NCBI GenBank assembly: GCA_021799485.1
Contig: JAJZAK010000019.1
Location: 1-42,438, forward strand
Reading direction: 5' to 3'
DNA from: a bacterium
Lineage (GTDB): Bacteria; Elusimicrobiota; Elusimicrobia; UBA1565; UBA9628
DNA length: 42,438 nt
Position numbers and translations under genes: made by a program. Below, piece by piece: positions 33,455 through 41,860 of the stretch (position 1 is the first letter of the stretch; each line of letters opens with the position of its first letter). The notes beneath the pieces were generated by a model. It saw nothing but the letters and a program-made list of their open reading frames with translations, was not told the DNA's origin and ran no database searches.

Positions 33455-33886
33455 ATGGGACAGCCAGTCAAAATAGCGGACAATCTCATCCTGGATGCCA
33501 GGATGATGGGCAAATTCAGCCACCGCTCCATTACCGGTCAAATCGAATTCTGGGCGCAGTTAGGCGAGGCCCTCGAACCGCTGCTACAAGGTGACCAAGT
33601 GCTGGCATTGTTAAAAGCCAATGCCGCCGAGCCTTTATCGAAATCCATCAATTCCGTCGACTCTCCCGAAGGCCGCCGCCGGATGACGGACTACCTCAAG
33701 GCCAGACCGTTTCCGCATTATGAGCCCGCGCCGGACAGGCCCGGCTACTTGTTCCGCATCGAAGCGGACGGCAAGCGCACGGTAGGACGATTCGTCAATC
33801 GCCGATTCACGGCAGCCAGCATCGTTGTAAAACTCCGCAATCCCGGCCGACCCCGCGCTCCCCGCCCCCCGCGGGCCGCTGATTGA
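33455..33886 (+). CDS. ParD-like antitoxin
   Basis: 143 residues. The N-terminus MGQPVKIADNLILDARMMGK, then FSHRSITGQIEFWAQLGEALEPLL, is the ParD-like (PF11903-type) antitoxin signature, a ribbon-helix-helix-like DNA-binding start followed by a toxin-binding tail. The C-terminal part is basic (GKRTVGRFVNRRFT, RPRAPRPPR). The stop overlaps the TTG of the zeta-type toxin gene, as usual for antitoxin-toxin pairs. No ribosome site can exist if the transcript is leaderless. Confidence 0.8.
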   Translation: MGQPVKIADNLILDARMMGKFSHRSITGQIEFWAQLGEALEPLLQGDQVLALLKANAAEPLSKSINSVDSPEGRRRMTDYLKARPFPHYEPAPDRPGYLFRIEADGKRTVGRFVNRRFTAASIVVKLRNPGRPRAPRPPRAAD

Positions 33887-34476
33887 GACAGGTCCCCGAG
33901 TTGGACCAACGGCCCATCATCGTGGCCGTCGCAGGTCCCAACGGAGCCGGCAAGACCACCTTCTATCATGCCCACTTGGCGCGTTCCGCTCTTAGATACG
34001 TCAGCCCGGACAAACTAGCCTCCGAACTCAACATGGGGGCACCCGAAGCCATGAAGGCCGCAGACGCCCTAAGGCAGACACTGGTCAAGCAGAAAATCAG
34101 CTTCGCCTTTGAGACAGTTTTCTCCGACCCCGTCGGCGATAAATTAGGATTCCTAAAACGCGCCGCCACGTCCGGCTACATGGTGGCGTTGTGCTTCATC
34201 GGCCTTGCGAACCCCCAACTTTGCGAAGAACGCGTCGCCATGCGCGTTTCTCAAGGAGAACATGATGTCCCCACGGAAAAACTAAAATCCCGATTCCCGA
34301 GGACACTGCAGAATCTCAAGGCCGCCATTCAAGCGCTCCCAATCGTTTATGTCTTCGACAACAGCGATTTGAACGTGCCCTTTCACGAAGTCGCCGTATT
34401 CAGAAAGGGGCAATGGATCAGCAAGCCCCAATCCATCCCTCCCTGGCTTGCGGGCATTCTCCCGCCGCTCCCCTGA
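33883..34476 (+). CDS. Zeta-toxin-family P-loop kinase
   Basis: 197 residues from a TTG at 33883, overlapping the antitoxin stop (TTGA). Walker A GPNGAGKTTF (18-27), then YVSPDKLASELN and FAFETVFSDPVG match the zeta/PezT kinase family, which phosphorylates UDP-N-acetylglucosamine or related substrates and poisons cell-wall synthesis. Paired here with a ParD-like antitoxin instead of the classical epsilon, a combination seen in other genomes. The stop is followed by the repeat block at 34497. Confidence 0.85.
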   Translation: MRQVPELDQRPIIVAVAGPNGAGKTTFYHAHLARSALRYVSPDKLASELNMGAPEAMKAADALRQTLVKQKISFAFETVFSDPVGDKLGFLKRAATSGYMVALCFIGLANPQLCEERVAMRVSQGEHDVPTEKLKSRFPRTLQNLKAAIQALPIVYVFDNSDLNVPFHEVAVFRKGQWISKPQSIPPWLAGILPPLP

Positions 34477-34496
34477 CGAAGCCTTCCCATCCCACC

Positions 34497-34616
34497 TGTT
34501 CGGTTTCGTATGAAATAGTGTTCGGTTGCGCATGAAAAAAGTGCCTCAAAGTGCCCTTTCGTGCCCTCCCGTGCCCTGCTATCCGCCAAGACGTCAACGT
34601 CATCCCGCCGGATAGC
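34497..34616. repeat. Iteron-like repeat block between zeta toxin and clamp-loader gene
   Basis: Two adjacent 22-bp direct repeats (34497-34518 and 34519-34540, 18 of 22 matching, each starting TGTTCGGTT) are followed without a gap by four 10-bp units starting GTGCC at 34541, 34551, 34561 and 34571. A dyad GCTATCCG (34578-34585) / CGGATAGC (34609-34616) encloses GACGTCAACGTC, itself a dyad. TGTTCGGTTTCG recurs once more at 34673. This is the most repeat-dense non-coding stretch in the window and looks like a protein-binding array, either an origin or an operator. Confidence 0.7.
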
Positions 34617-34733
34617 GGAAACCGAGTTCCTCGACGGGAAACTGCCGGAATCGGCGGCAGCCAAAACGAAACTGTTCGGTTTCGCGAGCATTATCGGCCG
34701 CCGGAAAGCTCGTTTATTGAGGCTCTCCGATGA
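34551..34733 (+). CDS. Doubtful 60-codon frame ahead of the clamp-loader gene
   Basis: A GTG-start frame whose TGA overlaps the ATG at 34730 (ATGA). Only this coupling supports it: its start lies inside the repeat block and the protein has no recognisable feature. An overlapping frame from 34561 reads IAETEFLDGKLPESAAAKTK and LFGFASIIGRRKARLLRLSD, which looks more protein-like, so one of the two might be a remnant or leader. Confidence 0.25.
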   Translation: MPFRALPCPAIRQDVNVIPPDSGNRVPRRETAGIGGSQNETVRFREHYRPPESSFIEALR

Positions 34734-35521
34734 GCGCGGCCAAGGCAGAGAAGGTTCCCCCCGCACCGCCGAGCGGGGGCCGCGTCGACTTCACGAGCCG
34801 CTATCGGCCGCAAACCATCGAAGAACTGGTTGGGGCAAAGCTGCGCCAAGAGGTGCTCAACCTTCTGAAATTCGGCATCGGGAAAGTCCTTCTAAGCGGC
34901 CCCTACGGCTACGGAAAATCCTCAGTGGCCCGCTTGCTAGCGAAGAGCCTCGTCTGCTTATCGCCGCGGCCGGGCCCCTGCGGCGCCTGCGAAGCCTGCG
35001 CTTCCTTCGAAGTCCAGTGGGATAAGGGTGGCGGATGGATTAAAACGCGCGAGGGAATACCCAGACGCTTCCTCACCCTCGACATGACCGAGAAGGGCAA
35101 GGATGACGTTCAGGTTCTGCGCGGCGAGATCGCACCGTCATTCGGCGCAAGCCCGCCGATCTTCGACACCGCTGTCATCGTCTTGGACGAAATCCATCGC
35201 CTCGCGCGCCCCGCCCAGGAATTGCTCTTAAAACCATTGGAGTCGCTTGACTGCAGGCCGGTCATCGCCTGCATCGCGGACGCGAACATGGAGCGGTTGG
35301 ACGAGGCCCTGCGCCAGAGGTTCACGGGCTTTCGAATCAGTAGGCCCTCCGACGCGGAAGCACTGGCATGGGCCAAGGGCATCGCCAAGCGCGAAGGGAT
35401 CAAGATCGAGAGCGCCGGCGCTCTCGATCGCTTCGTTAAAGCGCGGGAACGAACCCCGCGCCGGCTCCTGAGCGGTCTTCAAGAGGCCCTTATCCGCGGA
35501 AGTTTGGATGAGGGAGGCTAG
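34730..35521 (+). CDS. Small DnaX-like clamp-loader AAA ATPase
   Basis: 263 residues, about the length of the ATPase core of DnaX (tau/gamma) without its C-terminal domains. SRYRPQTIEELVGAKL is the classic clamp-loader start; Walker A GPYGYGKSS (57-65), a zinc module C76, C84-x-x-C87-x-x-C90, Walker B VLDEIHR (151-157), and the ALRQRFTGFRI segment matching the SRC-motif region. A C-terminal lid domain follows. Clamp loaders place the beta clamp at primed sites. A free-standing mini version in an accessory region beside an iteron-like array suggests a replication protein of a mobile element. Confidence 0.8.
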   Translation: MSAAKAEKVPPAPPSGGRVDFTSRYRPQTIEELVGAKLRQEVLNLLKFGIGKVLLSGPYGYGKSSVARLLAKSLVCLSPRPGPCGACEACASFEVQWDKGGGWIKTREGIPRRFLTLDMTEKGKDDVQVLRGEIAPSFGASPPIFDTAVIVLDEIHRLARPAQELLLKPLESLDCRPVIACIADANMERLDEALRQRFTGFRISRPSDAEALAWAKGIAKREGIKIESAGALDRFVKARERTPRRLLSGLQEALIRGSLDEGG

Positions 35522-35589
35522 CTGGCAGGTTAATTGGAGAACTGAATTATCCTCAGCTTGAAGCCGCGGCGTTCGCTGAATTACTTGGA

Positions 35590-36174
35590 TTATCGTCGAC
35601 TTGAAGGCGCCTCAGGGCGTGTGCTCCTAGATTTTTTCCGTGTACGTTGAGCCTTCCGTTCAAAAAATGTGGTTCCTACTTCATAGTCGAGGACCGATCC
35701 AGGTTCTATGGATCTCTGAACTTTCCGGTCATTGAATTCAATCAGGAAGGATGCCGCACGGATCAACAATGTTTCGATCTCGCGTTCATGTTGCTTATCC
35801 TTGACAATATAAAAGGAATAATAGGTCAGTTCTCTAGGATTATTTTTCCGGCGGGCTTTAAGCCGCGAAAAAACTTTCCCGCGACCTATATAGCGCGGGC
35901 AACCCATTGAATCATGTGCCATATAAACACCTTGGGGGGAAACTCTTCGCCCCCGAGCACCACTCAGAAGGTGAATGGTCCGTTTCTTTACGTCGTCAAG
36001 AGTATCGTAGGGCAGTTTTTCCCCCAATGCTATGAAAAGACTTTGGGCGACCCTGCCGCCGCGCTGAGCTCTGCCAATATGCCCGCTTAATACTCTAAAA
36101 CCAAAGGCACTGCGAGAATTCCACAAATGGGCTGGGGTTAGAATTTTTCTCCCACGACGTTTCTTGCTAGGCAT
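35590..36174 (-). CDS. GIY-YIG nuclease-like protein
   Basis: 194 residues with a basic N-terminus (MPSKKRRGRK). GVYMAHDSMGCPRYIGRGKV (82-101) carries the GVY and YIG motifs; R104 (SRLKARR) and E132/E134 (EREIETLLIRA) fit the catalytic Arg and Glu. C-terminal tail again basic. Unlike the YhbQ-like gene at 28364 it has about 80 extra N-terminal residues. Convergent with the clamp-loader gene. It may be a homing- or repair-type nuclease; the target is unknown. Confidence 0.7.
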   Translation of the reverse strand: MPSKKRRGRKILTPAHLWNSRSAFGFRVLSGHIGRAQRGGRVAQSLFIALGEKLPYDTLDDVKKRTIHLLSGARGRRVSPQGVYMAHDSMGCPRYIGRGKVFSRLKARRKNNPRELTYYSFYIVKDKQHEREIETLLIRAASFLIEFNDRKVQRSIEPGSVLDYEVGTTFFERKAQRTRKKSRSTRPEAPSSRR

Positions 36175-36322
36175 CTAATCGCGGTGGTGCCGGGCTAATT
36201 TCTTTGGGAAGAGAGCGATATAGACGACGAATCAAAGATTCAAGAAATGGGGAGGCCATGGTCTCTCAACAGGAGCTAAAAATAAAATGGCATTAGCTCA
36301 CTCACTCGGTTTATCGAGCTGT

Positions 36323-37333
36323 TCATTCCCGCCCGCTCAATGTCTTAGCAACCTCCACGATCTTGAGGCCGGAATCATCCAAATTGCCGTGATTCCCGTC
36401 CAGATACCCCGTGACGCCACCAGCAAAAACCGCCCTACATGCCTCCATGAGAACAGCGTTCTTCGTCTGCTCGTCACTGGCAGCCTTGGCAAAAGCCTGA
36501 AGCGTCCGTAGGCTAAGTGCGCGGTGGCGATTGACACTGGTTAAATGTCGCAGGGCTTTGTAAATCCCGCCACACCAAGTCGCAGCTCCAATTAGAACGC
36601 TTAGAATCACAAGCTTGGCCGCGACGACCTGCACCAGCTGAATGGTGGTCAGATTTGATGCCGAGGCGTAAGCGTAGTACCACATTAGACCAGCGGCAAC
36701 GATACTGGCAAGACCGATTATAGTGGCGGCTGCAAGCCACTTTTTAGCTGTCTGTTCCTGATTCGATGCCTCTTTGAGGAAGTCTTCAGTAAACACGGCC
36801 GCCCCCGCGGAGGCCGAAGCGGTCCTAGCGGCGGCAACAATCTCATCAATCTCTTTCCGCCGCTCCTCGGCCATCTTTTTAGCGGCGACAAGCTCTGCTT
36901 CGGCCGCCTCCACGGCGTTGCTTAGCTTGCCTACATTTTCAGCGATGTCGCCCTTCTTATAGGCCAGGAATGGAATCCATACGCCAACGGCATTATAGAG
37001 GCTGTCCACCTGGGCATGAAGCTGATTTGAGATGCCGTCACGTTGCGCGGCAGGCGCTTGTCCAGAGGTCAATGTGAAGCCATCGATTTGAGTCAGGATC
37101 GGGATTAAGTTTTGTACCGTGGAAGTTGTGTTGGAAGCAATGCCATCAGGCAGCACGTTAAGCGGAAGTTCCTTAAGATAGACCAGAACGTCCTTCGCAC
37201 GCTGCAAATCAGGTTCAGCCTTCTCAAACGTGATCTCGCCCCACTGGGAACGCCTGACTAAGTCTTTCTGGAAGACCGCCAGCGCCTTCTCAATGTGGTC
37301 GCGAAGCGTTTTTACTTGAGCTTCAGTTGCCAT
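36323..37333 (-). CDS. Coiled-coil protein with two TM helices, last gene of the defence operon
   Basis: 336 residues. N-terminal helical bundle, a coiled coil (about 132-172, KLSNAVEAAEAELVAAKKMA), then two membrane helices (199-221 and 234-257) and a C-terminal soluble helical tail. Lies 27 bases after the SIR2-like gene stop on the same strand, so it is probably in the caspase - hsdS - hsdM - SIR2 operon. Membrane proteins of this shape often serve as anchors, pores or effectors in anti-phage systems, but no family is recognised. AT-richer than the core genes. Confidence 0.7.
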   Translation of the reverse strand: MATEAQVKTLRDHIEKALAVFQKDLVRRSQWGEITFEKAEPDLQRAKDVLVYLKELPLNVLPDGIASNTTSTVQNLIPILTQIDGFTLTSGQAPAAQRDGISNQLHAQVDSLYNAVGVWIPFLAYKKGDIAENVGKLSNAVEAAEAELVAAKKMAEERRKEIDEIVAAARTASASAGAAVFTEDFLKEASNQEQTAKKWLAAATIIGLASIVAAGLMWYYAYASASNLTTIQLVQVVAAKLVILSVLIGAATWCGGIYKALRHLTSVNRHRALSLRTLQAFAKAASDEQTKNAVLMEACRAVFAGGVTGYLDGNHGNLDDSGLKIVEVAKTLSGRE

Positions 37334-37360
37334 TGGATTCTCCTGTATTTCTTTTCAGCG

Positions 37361-38560
37361 TTACATCCCCGATAGGTGGGTTCCTTGCGGAAACCCTAAG
37401 ACGGCCCGTGGGTCCTTCCAAAGGGGCAACATGACTTCGTCAACGAACTCCTTGCCGAATCCCCTCTTACAAAACTGATGTTGTTCGGCCGGGATAGTCG
37501 CCGCGAATCGGTTATAAAAAGTCTGAGTAGGATTTAAATTGCAAACTATCAGCTTAAAGATCGAGTGCATTGGGGCGTGCGGGTGATTATAGGCTGCGTC
37601 GAAGATGCGCTGCCTCATAACGGAATCTGTTTCAGGCATGCTCCAGCCTATAACCACGACCACATGGGCTTCCTGGAGCGCATCATCGAGCGCTTTATTA
37701 ACGGCAAGCAAGAAGCCGCCTCCGATGACTTTTTGGTGGGTGGGAGGCAAAATAAGCGACTCGCAGGATTTGGCGCCTTTGCCCGGGATATCAATATCGA
37801 CGGGGTCACTCCCAGGCGAAAAAGTTGGTCTGTTTTCTAAATCCAGTAAAAATATCGGCTCGGAAAACGGAGCATTGATCGGCGTCAGGAATGACATCGA
37901 GCCATGCGGCTTTAAGACAGCGATGCGCGTATTGACAGAGGCTTTAACTTTTTCGACTTCGCGCGATGGGCCACGCGCAAACACAAATTCATACACCGTC
38001 TGGCGGTGCCCGACGTAACCAGCCAAGTCCAACATCTGATGCCCTGCGAGGGCTTGCTCCAACCAGATATCGTAATTAAACGAAATGAACGTATGCTTAT
38101 GCCTGTGTCCGGCGCGATCTATCTCGGCAAGTTTTTCCGCAAAATAGTCGTAGGCATGGTTCGCTTTTTTAGAAACCACGTCTCGATCTAACTGCAGAAA
38201 TAGCTCGACCAATCCGCGCTTTATCTCGGAGAATGCCTCTTCGGCTTTGCGTGCGTGATCTGGATCGGAATTGGCACAGGCGTTTTCAAGATGTTGCATG
38301 ACGATTTCAATGTTGCTCAGTGGTGAATGCGGGGGCAAGCCATCTTGGTTGCAATACATGCGCTCGGTGACAGCACTATTTGCGTCTATCGCGCCAACTT
38401 TCTCCAAACTATCGATAAGTCTTCCCCAACGAGTTGGCCCTAGAACTTTTTTAAGTTGTGGAAATAAATTCATCCCAGGAATCCGTGAATCAATGGCGCA
38501 TGAGGCTCCCGCGCCGATAATGTAGACGAAGTTCATGGGTAATTCGCGGGCCGGATTCAT
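37361..38560 (-). CDS. SIR2-like NAD-binding protein
   Basis: 399 residues from ATG 38560 (a GTG at 38566 and an ATG at 38536 are alternatives). SIR2-like Rossmann signatures appear in order: YIIGAGASCAID near the N-terminus, FISFNYDIWLEQAL, LKPHGSMSF (catalytic-type His) and VVVIGWSMPETD near the C-terminus. Stand-alone SIR2-like proteins of this kind are NADases in several anti-phage systems (e.g. Thoeris, DSR, SIR2-pAgo families). It starts 11 bases after hsdM stops, so it is part of the restriction operon and could trigger NAD depletion as a back-up. Confidence 0.8.
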   Translation of the reverse strand: MNPARELPMNFVYIIGAGASCAIDSRIPGMNLFPQLKKVLGPTRWGRLIDSLEKVGAIDANSAVTERMYCNQDGLPPHSPLSNIEIVMQHLENACANSDPDHARKAEEAFSEIKRGLVELFLQLDRDVVSKKANHAYDYFAEKLAEIDRAGHRHKHTFISFNYDIWLEQALAGHQMLDLAGYVGHRQTVYEFVFARGPSREVEKVKASVNTRIAVLKPHGSMSFLTPINAPFSEPIFLLDLENRPTFSPGSDPVDIDIPGKGAKSCESLILPPTHQKVIGGGFLLAVNKALDDALQEAHVVVVIGWSMPETDSVMRQRIFDAAYNHPHAPMHSIFKLIVCNLNPTQTFYNRFAATIPAEQHQFCKRGFGKEFVDEVMLPLWKDPRAVLGFPQGTHLSGM

Positions 38561-38571
38561 GGGCACGCTCT

Positions 38572-40104
38572 TTATAGTGAAGCTCGTAGGGACTTTACTG
38601 CTTCCACGAGCTCTTTGCCTTTAGCCTCAATTAAATCTAGTAGCTCCTCGGGTATCCTCGTGTCCTCCGTGCTCTTCGCGTTCGAGTTGACCGCCTTGAG
38701 GTCGAAATTCCGAGCCTCGATCTCCTTGCGCGTGACGGTCCAGCTCTGAGGGCCGTCGGCGCGTTTGGGCGCGAGCTTGAAGAATTCCTCGAAATGCTTA
38801 AGAGTCAGTGGGTTCTTTTTCGTGACCTTGATTGCGCTCAAATCGTAGTACCAAACCTTTTTGGTTGGGCCGCTCTTGTTAAAAAAGAGGAGATTAGTCT
38901 TGACCCCGGCGCCGGCCGCAGTGAAAACACCTGGGGGCAGGCTCACGATGCACCAGAGGTCGCAGTCGTCGAGCAATTTCCGCTTGGTCTGGACGAAGGC
39001 GGTCTCATTCGTCCTGAAGAGAACACCCTCGTCCAAGACGATGCCGCAGCGTCCACCGGGCTTTAAGCTGTCGATGACGTGCTGGAGAAAAAGCACCTGG
39101 GTCGCGCTGGTCTTGAAGGCGAAATTCGTCTGAGCGGCCTGCCCCTCCTTACCGCCGAAGGGAGGATTCATCATGATCACGTCGTAGAGAGCGGGCGCGT
39201 CCGTGAAGAGCCCACCGTAGGTCTCGCTGCTGGTCAAGGTGTTACCGTGCCAGAGATGTGGCTCGTCGATGCCGTGGAGGATGAGGTTTGCAAGAGCGAT
39301 CGGGTAGATCGCGTTGTCTTTCTCACGCCCGAAGAAGGTGTGCTGGCGCAAGGTTTCGAGCTGGTCCGGGCTCTTGATTCGCCCGTTGTCGGGGCCAGCC
39401 ATATGCTCGAAAGATTGGGCTAGAAAGCCTCCGGTGCCGCAGCCGGGGTCGTAGACACTCTCGCCGATCTTGGGGTCCACAACGCGGACGATTGCGCGGA
39501 TGACCTCGCGCGGCGTAAAGAATTGGCCGCCGTCGTTGCCGCGCTCACCCATCTTGAGAAGTAGGCCCTCGTAGACCTGGGAGAGTGTGAAGATGTGCGT
39601 CGTGTCCACGTCCTCCTGGCTAATCTCGTGGACCTTATCCAAGACGTCCAGAAGGTTCTTTTCCGTGTCGATGCGGGTTCGGGTCATGCCCGAGAAGACT
39701 TCGCTAATCACCTTCTGGCGTGGGGTCGCGTCGACGCGGTCCTTGAGCACGCGAAGATGCGGTATGAGATCGTCGTTGACGAAACTAAAGAACGCGCCCA
39801 GGGTCCCGTCCTGAAGCTCGCGGCGCTTCTTGCCGTCGGGCGCGGCCCAGTCGCGCCAACAATAAGGAGCTTGCAGCGAGGGGCGAAAGCTGTCTCCCAC
39901 GGCTTCGGCACGCTCGGCCTCATGCTCCTCGCGCTCGTCAAGGATGCGCAGGAAAAGAATCCAGGTCAATTCGGGGACATACTGGAGCGCGCCGGCGCAG
40001 TTCGACCGGCGCATGATGTCGCAGATCGCCTTAATGGTTCCATTCAACGACGACTGCGTGGCCAGATTTTTGATACCAGGAGTATTAAGCGTTCCTCGTC
40101 CCAT
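38572..40104 (-). CDS. hsdM: Type I restriction-modification M subunit
   Basis: 510 residues. N-terminal helical HsdM domain (10-130), then an N6-adenine methyltransferase domain with SAM motif DPGCGTGGF (219-227) and catalytic NPPF (313-316). It methylates the target adenine, and with HsdS forms the modification complex. It starts three bases after the hsdS stop; the order hsdS-hsdM is the reverse of the common hsdM-hsdS. The missing HsdR could be the truncated copy at the window's left end. Confidence 0.93.
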   Translation of the reverse strand: MGRGTLNTPGIKNLATQSSLNGTIKAICDIMRRSNCAGALQYVPELTWILFLRILDEREEHEAERAEAVGDSFRPSLQAPYCWRDWAAPDGKKRRELQDGTLGAFFSFVNDDLIPHLRVLKDRVDATPRQKVISEVFSGMTRTRIDTEKNLLDVLDKVHEISQEDVDTTHIFTLSQVYEGLLLKMGERGNDGGQFFTPREVIRAIVRVVDPKIGESVYDPGCGTGGFLAQSFEHMAGPDNGRIKSPDQLETLRQHTFFGREKDNAIYPIALANLILHGIDEPHLWHGNTLTSSETYGGLFTDAPALYDVIMMNPPFGGKEGQAAQTNFAFKTSATQVLFLQHVIDSLKPGGRCGIVLDEGVLFRTNETAFVQTKRKLLDDCDLWCIVSLPPGVFTAAGAGVKTNLLFFNKSGPTKKVWYYDLSAIKVTKKNPLTLKHFEEFFKLAPKRADGPQSWTVTRKEIEARNFDLKAVNSNAKSTEDTRIPEELLDLIEAKGKELVEAVKSLRASL

Positions 40105-40107
40105 TTT

Positions 40108-41376
40108 CTAAGGCATTCCGTTCGCAAATACCCGAGTTAAGAGTGCGGCAGGCATTCGCGCTATCTCTTTCAGGTTCTTAGCCACGATTGCTCGGGTATG
40201 ATCCGCAGCCTTAATTTGACGAGCAAGGCTCTCTGCTATCCGACTTTGCTCCGCCTTGGTTGGCAGGCAAACCCGAAACTCGCGAATGGTGTTCATGTAA
40301 ATGTCCTGAATGGTTGCTCCGCTCGCAAGCTCATTCAGCTTCGCGCGCGAGGTCATAAAAAGATACATGAGAAAACGTGCGTTCAGGGAGGCACTGCAAA
40401 CCCAGTTCGCGAAATGCTGGCTGGTCGCCATCGGGCGACCAAGTATCGTCACCATCCCAACGGAGGCCGTCCGACAAAGGGCCACTGTGCCCTTGGGAAG
40501 CAGCCTCGCAGATGAATTTGCCAATCCGAGCTCGTTCGTGCACTCCTTGGTCTCGATCGCTTCGGTGCTGTCCAGACCCCGGATATCTGACAAACCAATC
40601 CAGCGTATGTCGCCACCCCACCACTCCGGATGATTTCGGCTCGGCGTGTGGCCGCTCTCCAAGCGAGCAAGTTCCGTCAGCTTGTGCCAGGACCAACCAG
40701 ACGGAGCCGGAGCATGTTCGCCGTTGGTACTCAACGGAATGATCCCATGAAATGCGGTCCGCAGACAGGCATCAACTATTTTCTTTGCGGCGCCGAATTG
40801 AGCTTCCGCTGCCGCGCGCGCCCGTTCAACCGCCGCCATCTGCTCGTTGAGCTTAGCGACGATGCGCTTTTGCTCGGCGAGTGGCGGAAAGGGAACCTGA
40901 AGGCTAAGAAGGTGCCGCAGGTTGGCACGTGGCATTCGTGCCCCTGTCTTTTCCTGTATCGCGGCAGCGATGGTTTCAGGTCTCCTCAAAAGCCACGCAA
41001 GAAACTCACGACAAACGCCTTCTTTGGGAAGCAGAGGTATGATTTCCGTCGTGCATCGGCCAGAAAAATCAGGAAGGGACACCTTGTTCAGGTAGGGGCG
41101 GAGTTTTCCATAGAGGACATGTCGCTCATCGAACGCAAACGTCGTGCTTTTCCCTTCTCCCGCGATAGCTTCGAGGGCGTCTCGCAAAATGCGGCCAGTG
41201 CCACTTTCGACGTGTTTCAAACTTAAATAGGGCATTCTGGCAGCCACTAAAGAACCGCTCTCAACGATGTGACGATCTTCTAGGCAAAGATCAGAGAGAG
41301 TGGCACACCGCCAGGCATAAGGCAGAGAGACCCCCCTTTGAAATGGAACTGCCCGAGACACGACTTTAGTGGGCAT
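40108..41376 (-). CDS. hsdS: Type I restriction-modification specificity subunit
   Basis: 422 residues with two target-recognition domains (about 20-150 and 220-360), each followed by a conserved helical spacer: PFPPLAEQKRIVAKLNEQM at about 157-175 and LPTKAEQSRIAESLARQI near 380. The first half ends with the AQFGAAKKIVDACLRTAF helix. It determines which sequence HsdM methylates and HsdR cuts. Its ATG directly follows the TGA of the caspase-like gene (zero gap), showing strict coupling to that gene. Confidence 0.92.
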   Translation of the reverse strand: MPTKVVSRAVPFQRGVSLPYAWRCATLSDLCLEDRHIVESGSLVAARMPYLSLKHVESGTGRILRDALEAIAGEGKSTTFAFDERHVLYGKLRPYLNKVSLPDFSGRCTTEIIPLLPKEGVCREFLAWLLRRPETIAAAIQEKTGARMPRANLRHLLSLQVPFPPLAEQKRIVAKLNEQMAAVERARAAAEAQFGAAKKIVDACLRTAFHGIIPLSTNGEHAPAPSGWSWHKLTELARLESGHTPSRNHPEWWGGDIRWIGLSDIRGLDSTEAIETKECTNELGLANSSARLLPKGTVALCRTASVGMVTILGRPMATSQHFANWVCSASLNARFLMYLFMTSRAKLNELASGATIQDIYMNTIREFRVCLPTKAEQSRIAESLARQIKAADHTRAIVAKNLKEIARMPAALLTRVFANGMP

Positions 41377-41860
41377 TCAGGCCACCACAGCAAAAGGGAA
41401 ATACGGGGCGCTTCTAGGTTTTTGGATTTGAGGATTTTGTCGATCTGAGGCTTCTCTCCGGACCCCAGTACTTGCGAGCTCATGGGCTTGGGAGATCGAA
41501 AGGAATTGCGGTGACGAGTCGGGGATTCGGCTTTGCGCCCATCGTCGAGACTCGCGTAGTAAATGAAAGGAGTATATGCCGCCACGCCTGCTGTCGTCTT
41601 GCGCTGTTTCATCTATATCGCACGAGTAGGCGACGATCGTCGCTGGGGCGCACGCCATTATTCTCTCCTTGTAGTACTTTCTGCATTTCTCGGGATTGAG
41701 GCGAGGGCCAGCATTGGCTAAAGTCCGCATGCCCTCTGAAAGAGACTTTTTAAAAACAATTTCTCTACAAGCATCCAGAATGATCGTCTGCCTTTGCGTC
41801 CAGCCGCTAAGCCAGTGGCTATCGACTTCATATCCTTGCCTTAGCTCTAAGATCGTGGAG
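41377..41860 (-). pseudogene. Caspase-like (peptidase C14) protein, N-terminus lost to IS
   Basis: About 160 codons remain. TQRQTIILDACREIVF carries the catalytic Cys context (DAC-R) of metacaspase/caspase-like proteases; AYSCDIDETAQDDSRRGGIYSFHLL matches the next block and the end (QNPQIQKPRSAPYFPFAVVA) is the usual terminus of the bacterial family. The N-terminal part with the catalytic His is cut off at 41860, where the IS begins. An ATG in the IS at 41889 stays in frame and could start a short product, but it would lack the His. The stop abuts hsdS, so the intact gene headed this operon. Confidence 0.75.

Noticed and set aside
29816..34550. 12-base word AAAGTGCCTCAA at 29816 and 34538
   Set aside because: Shared 12-mers are expected by chance in 42 kb; no extended similarity.
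126..41860. Target-site duplication linking the two IS ends
   Set aside because: The flanks read CAAGGAG and CTCCACG on the minus strand and are not direct repeats, so a single simple insertion is not supported.
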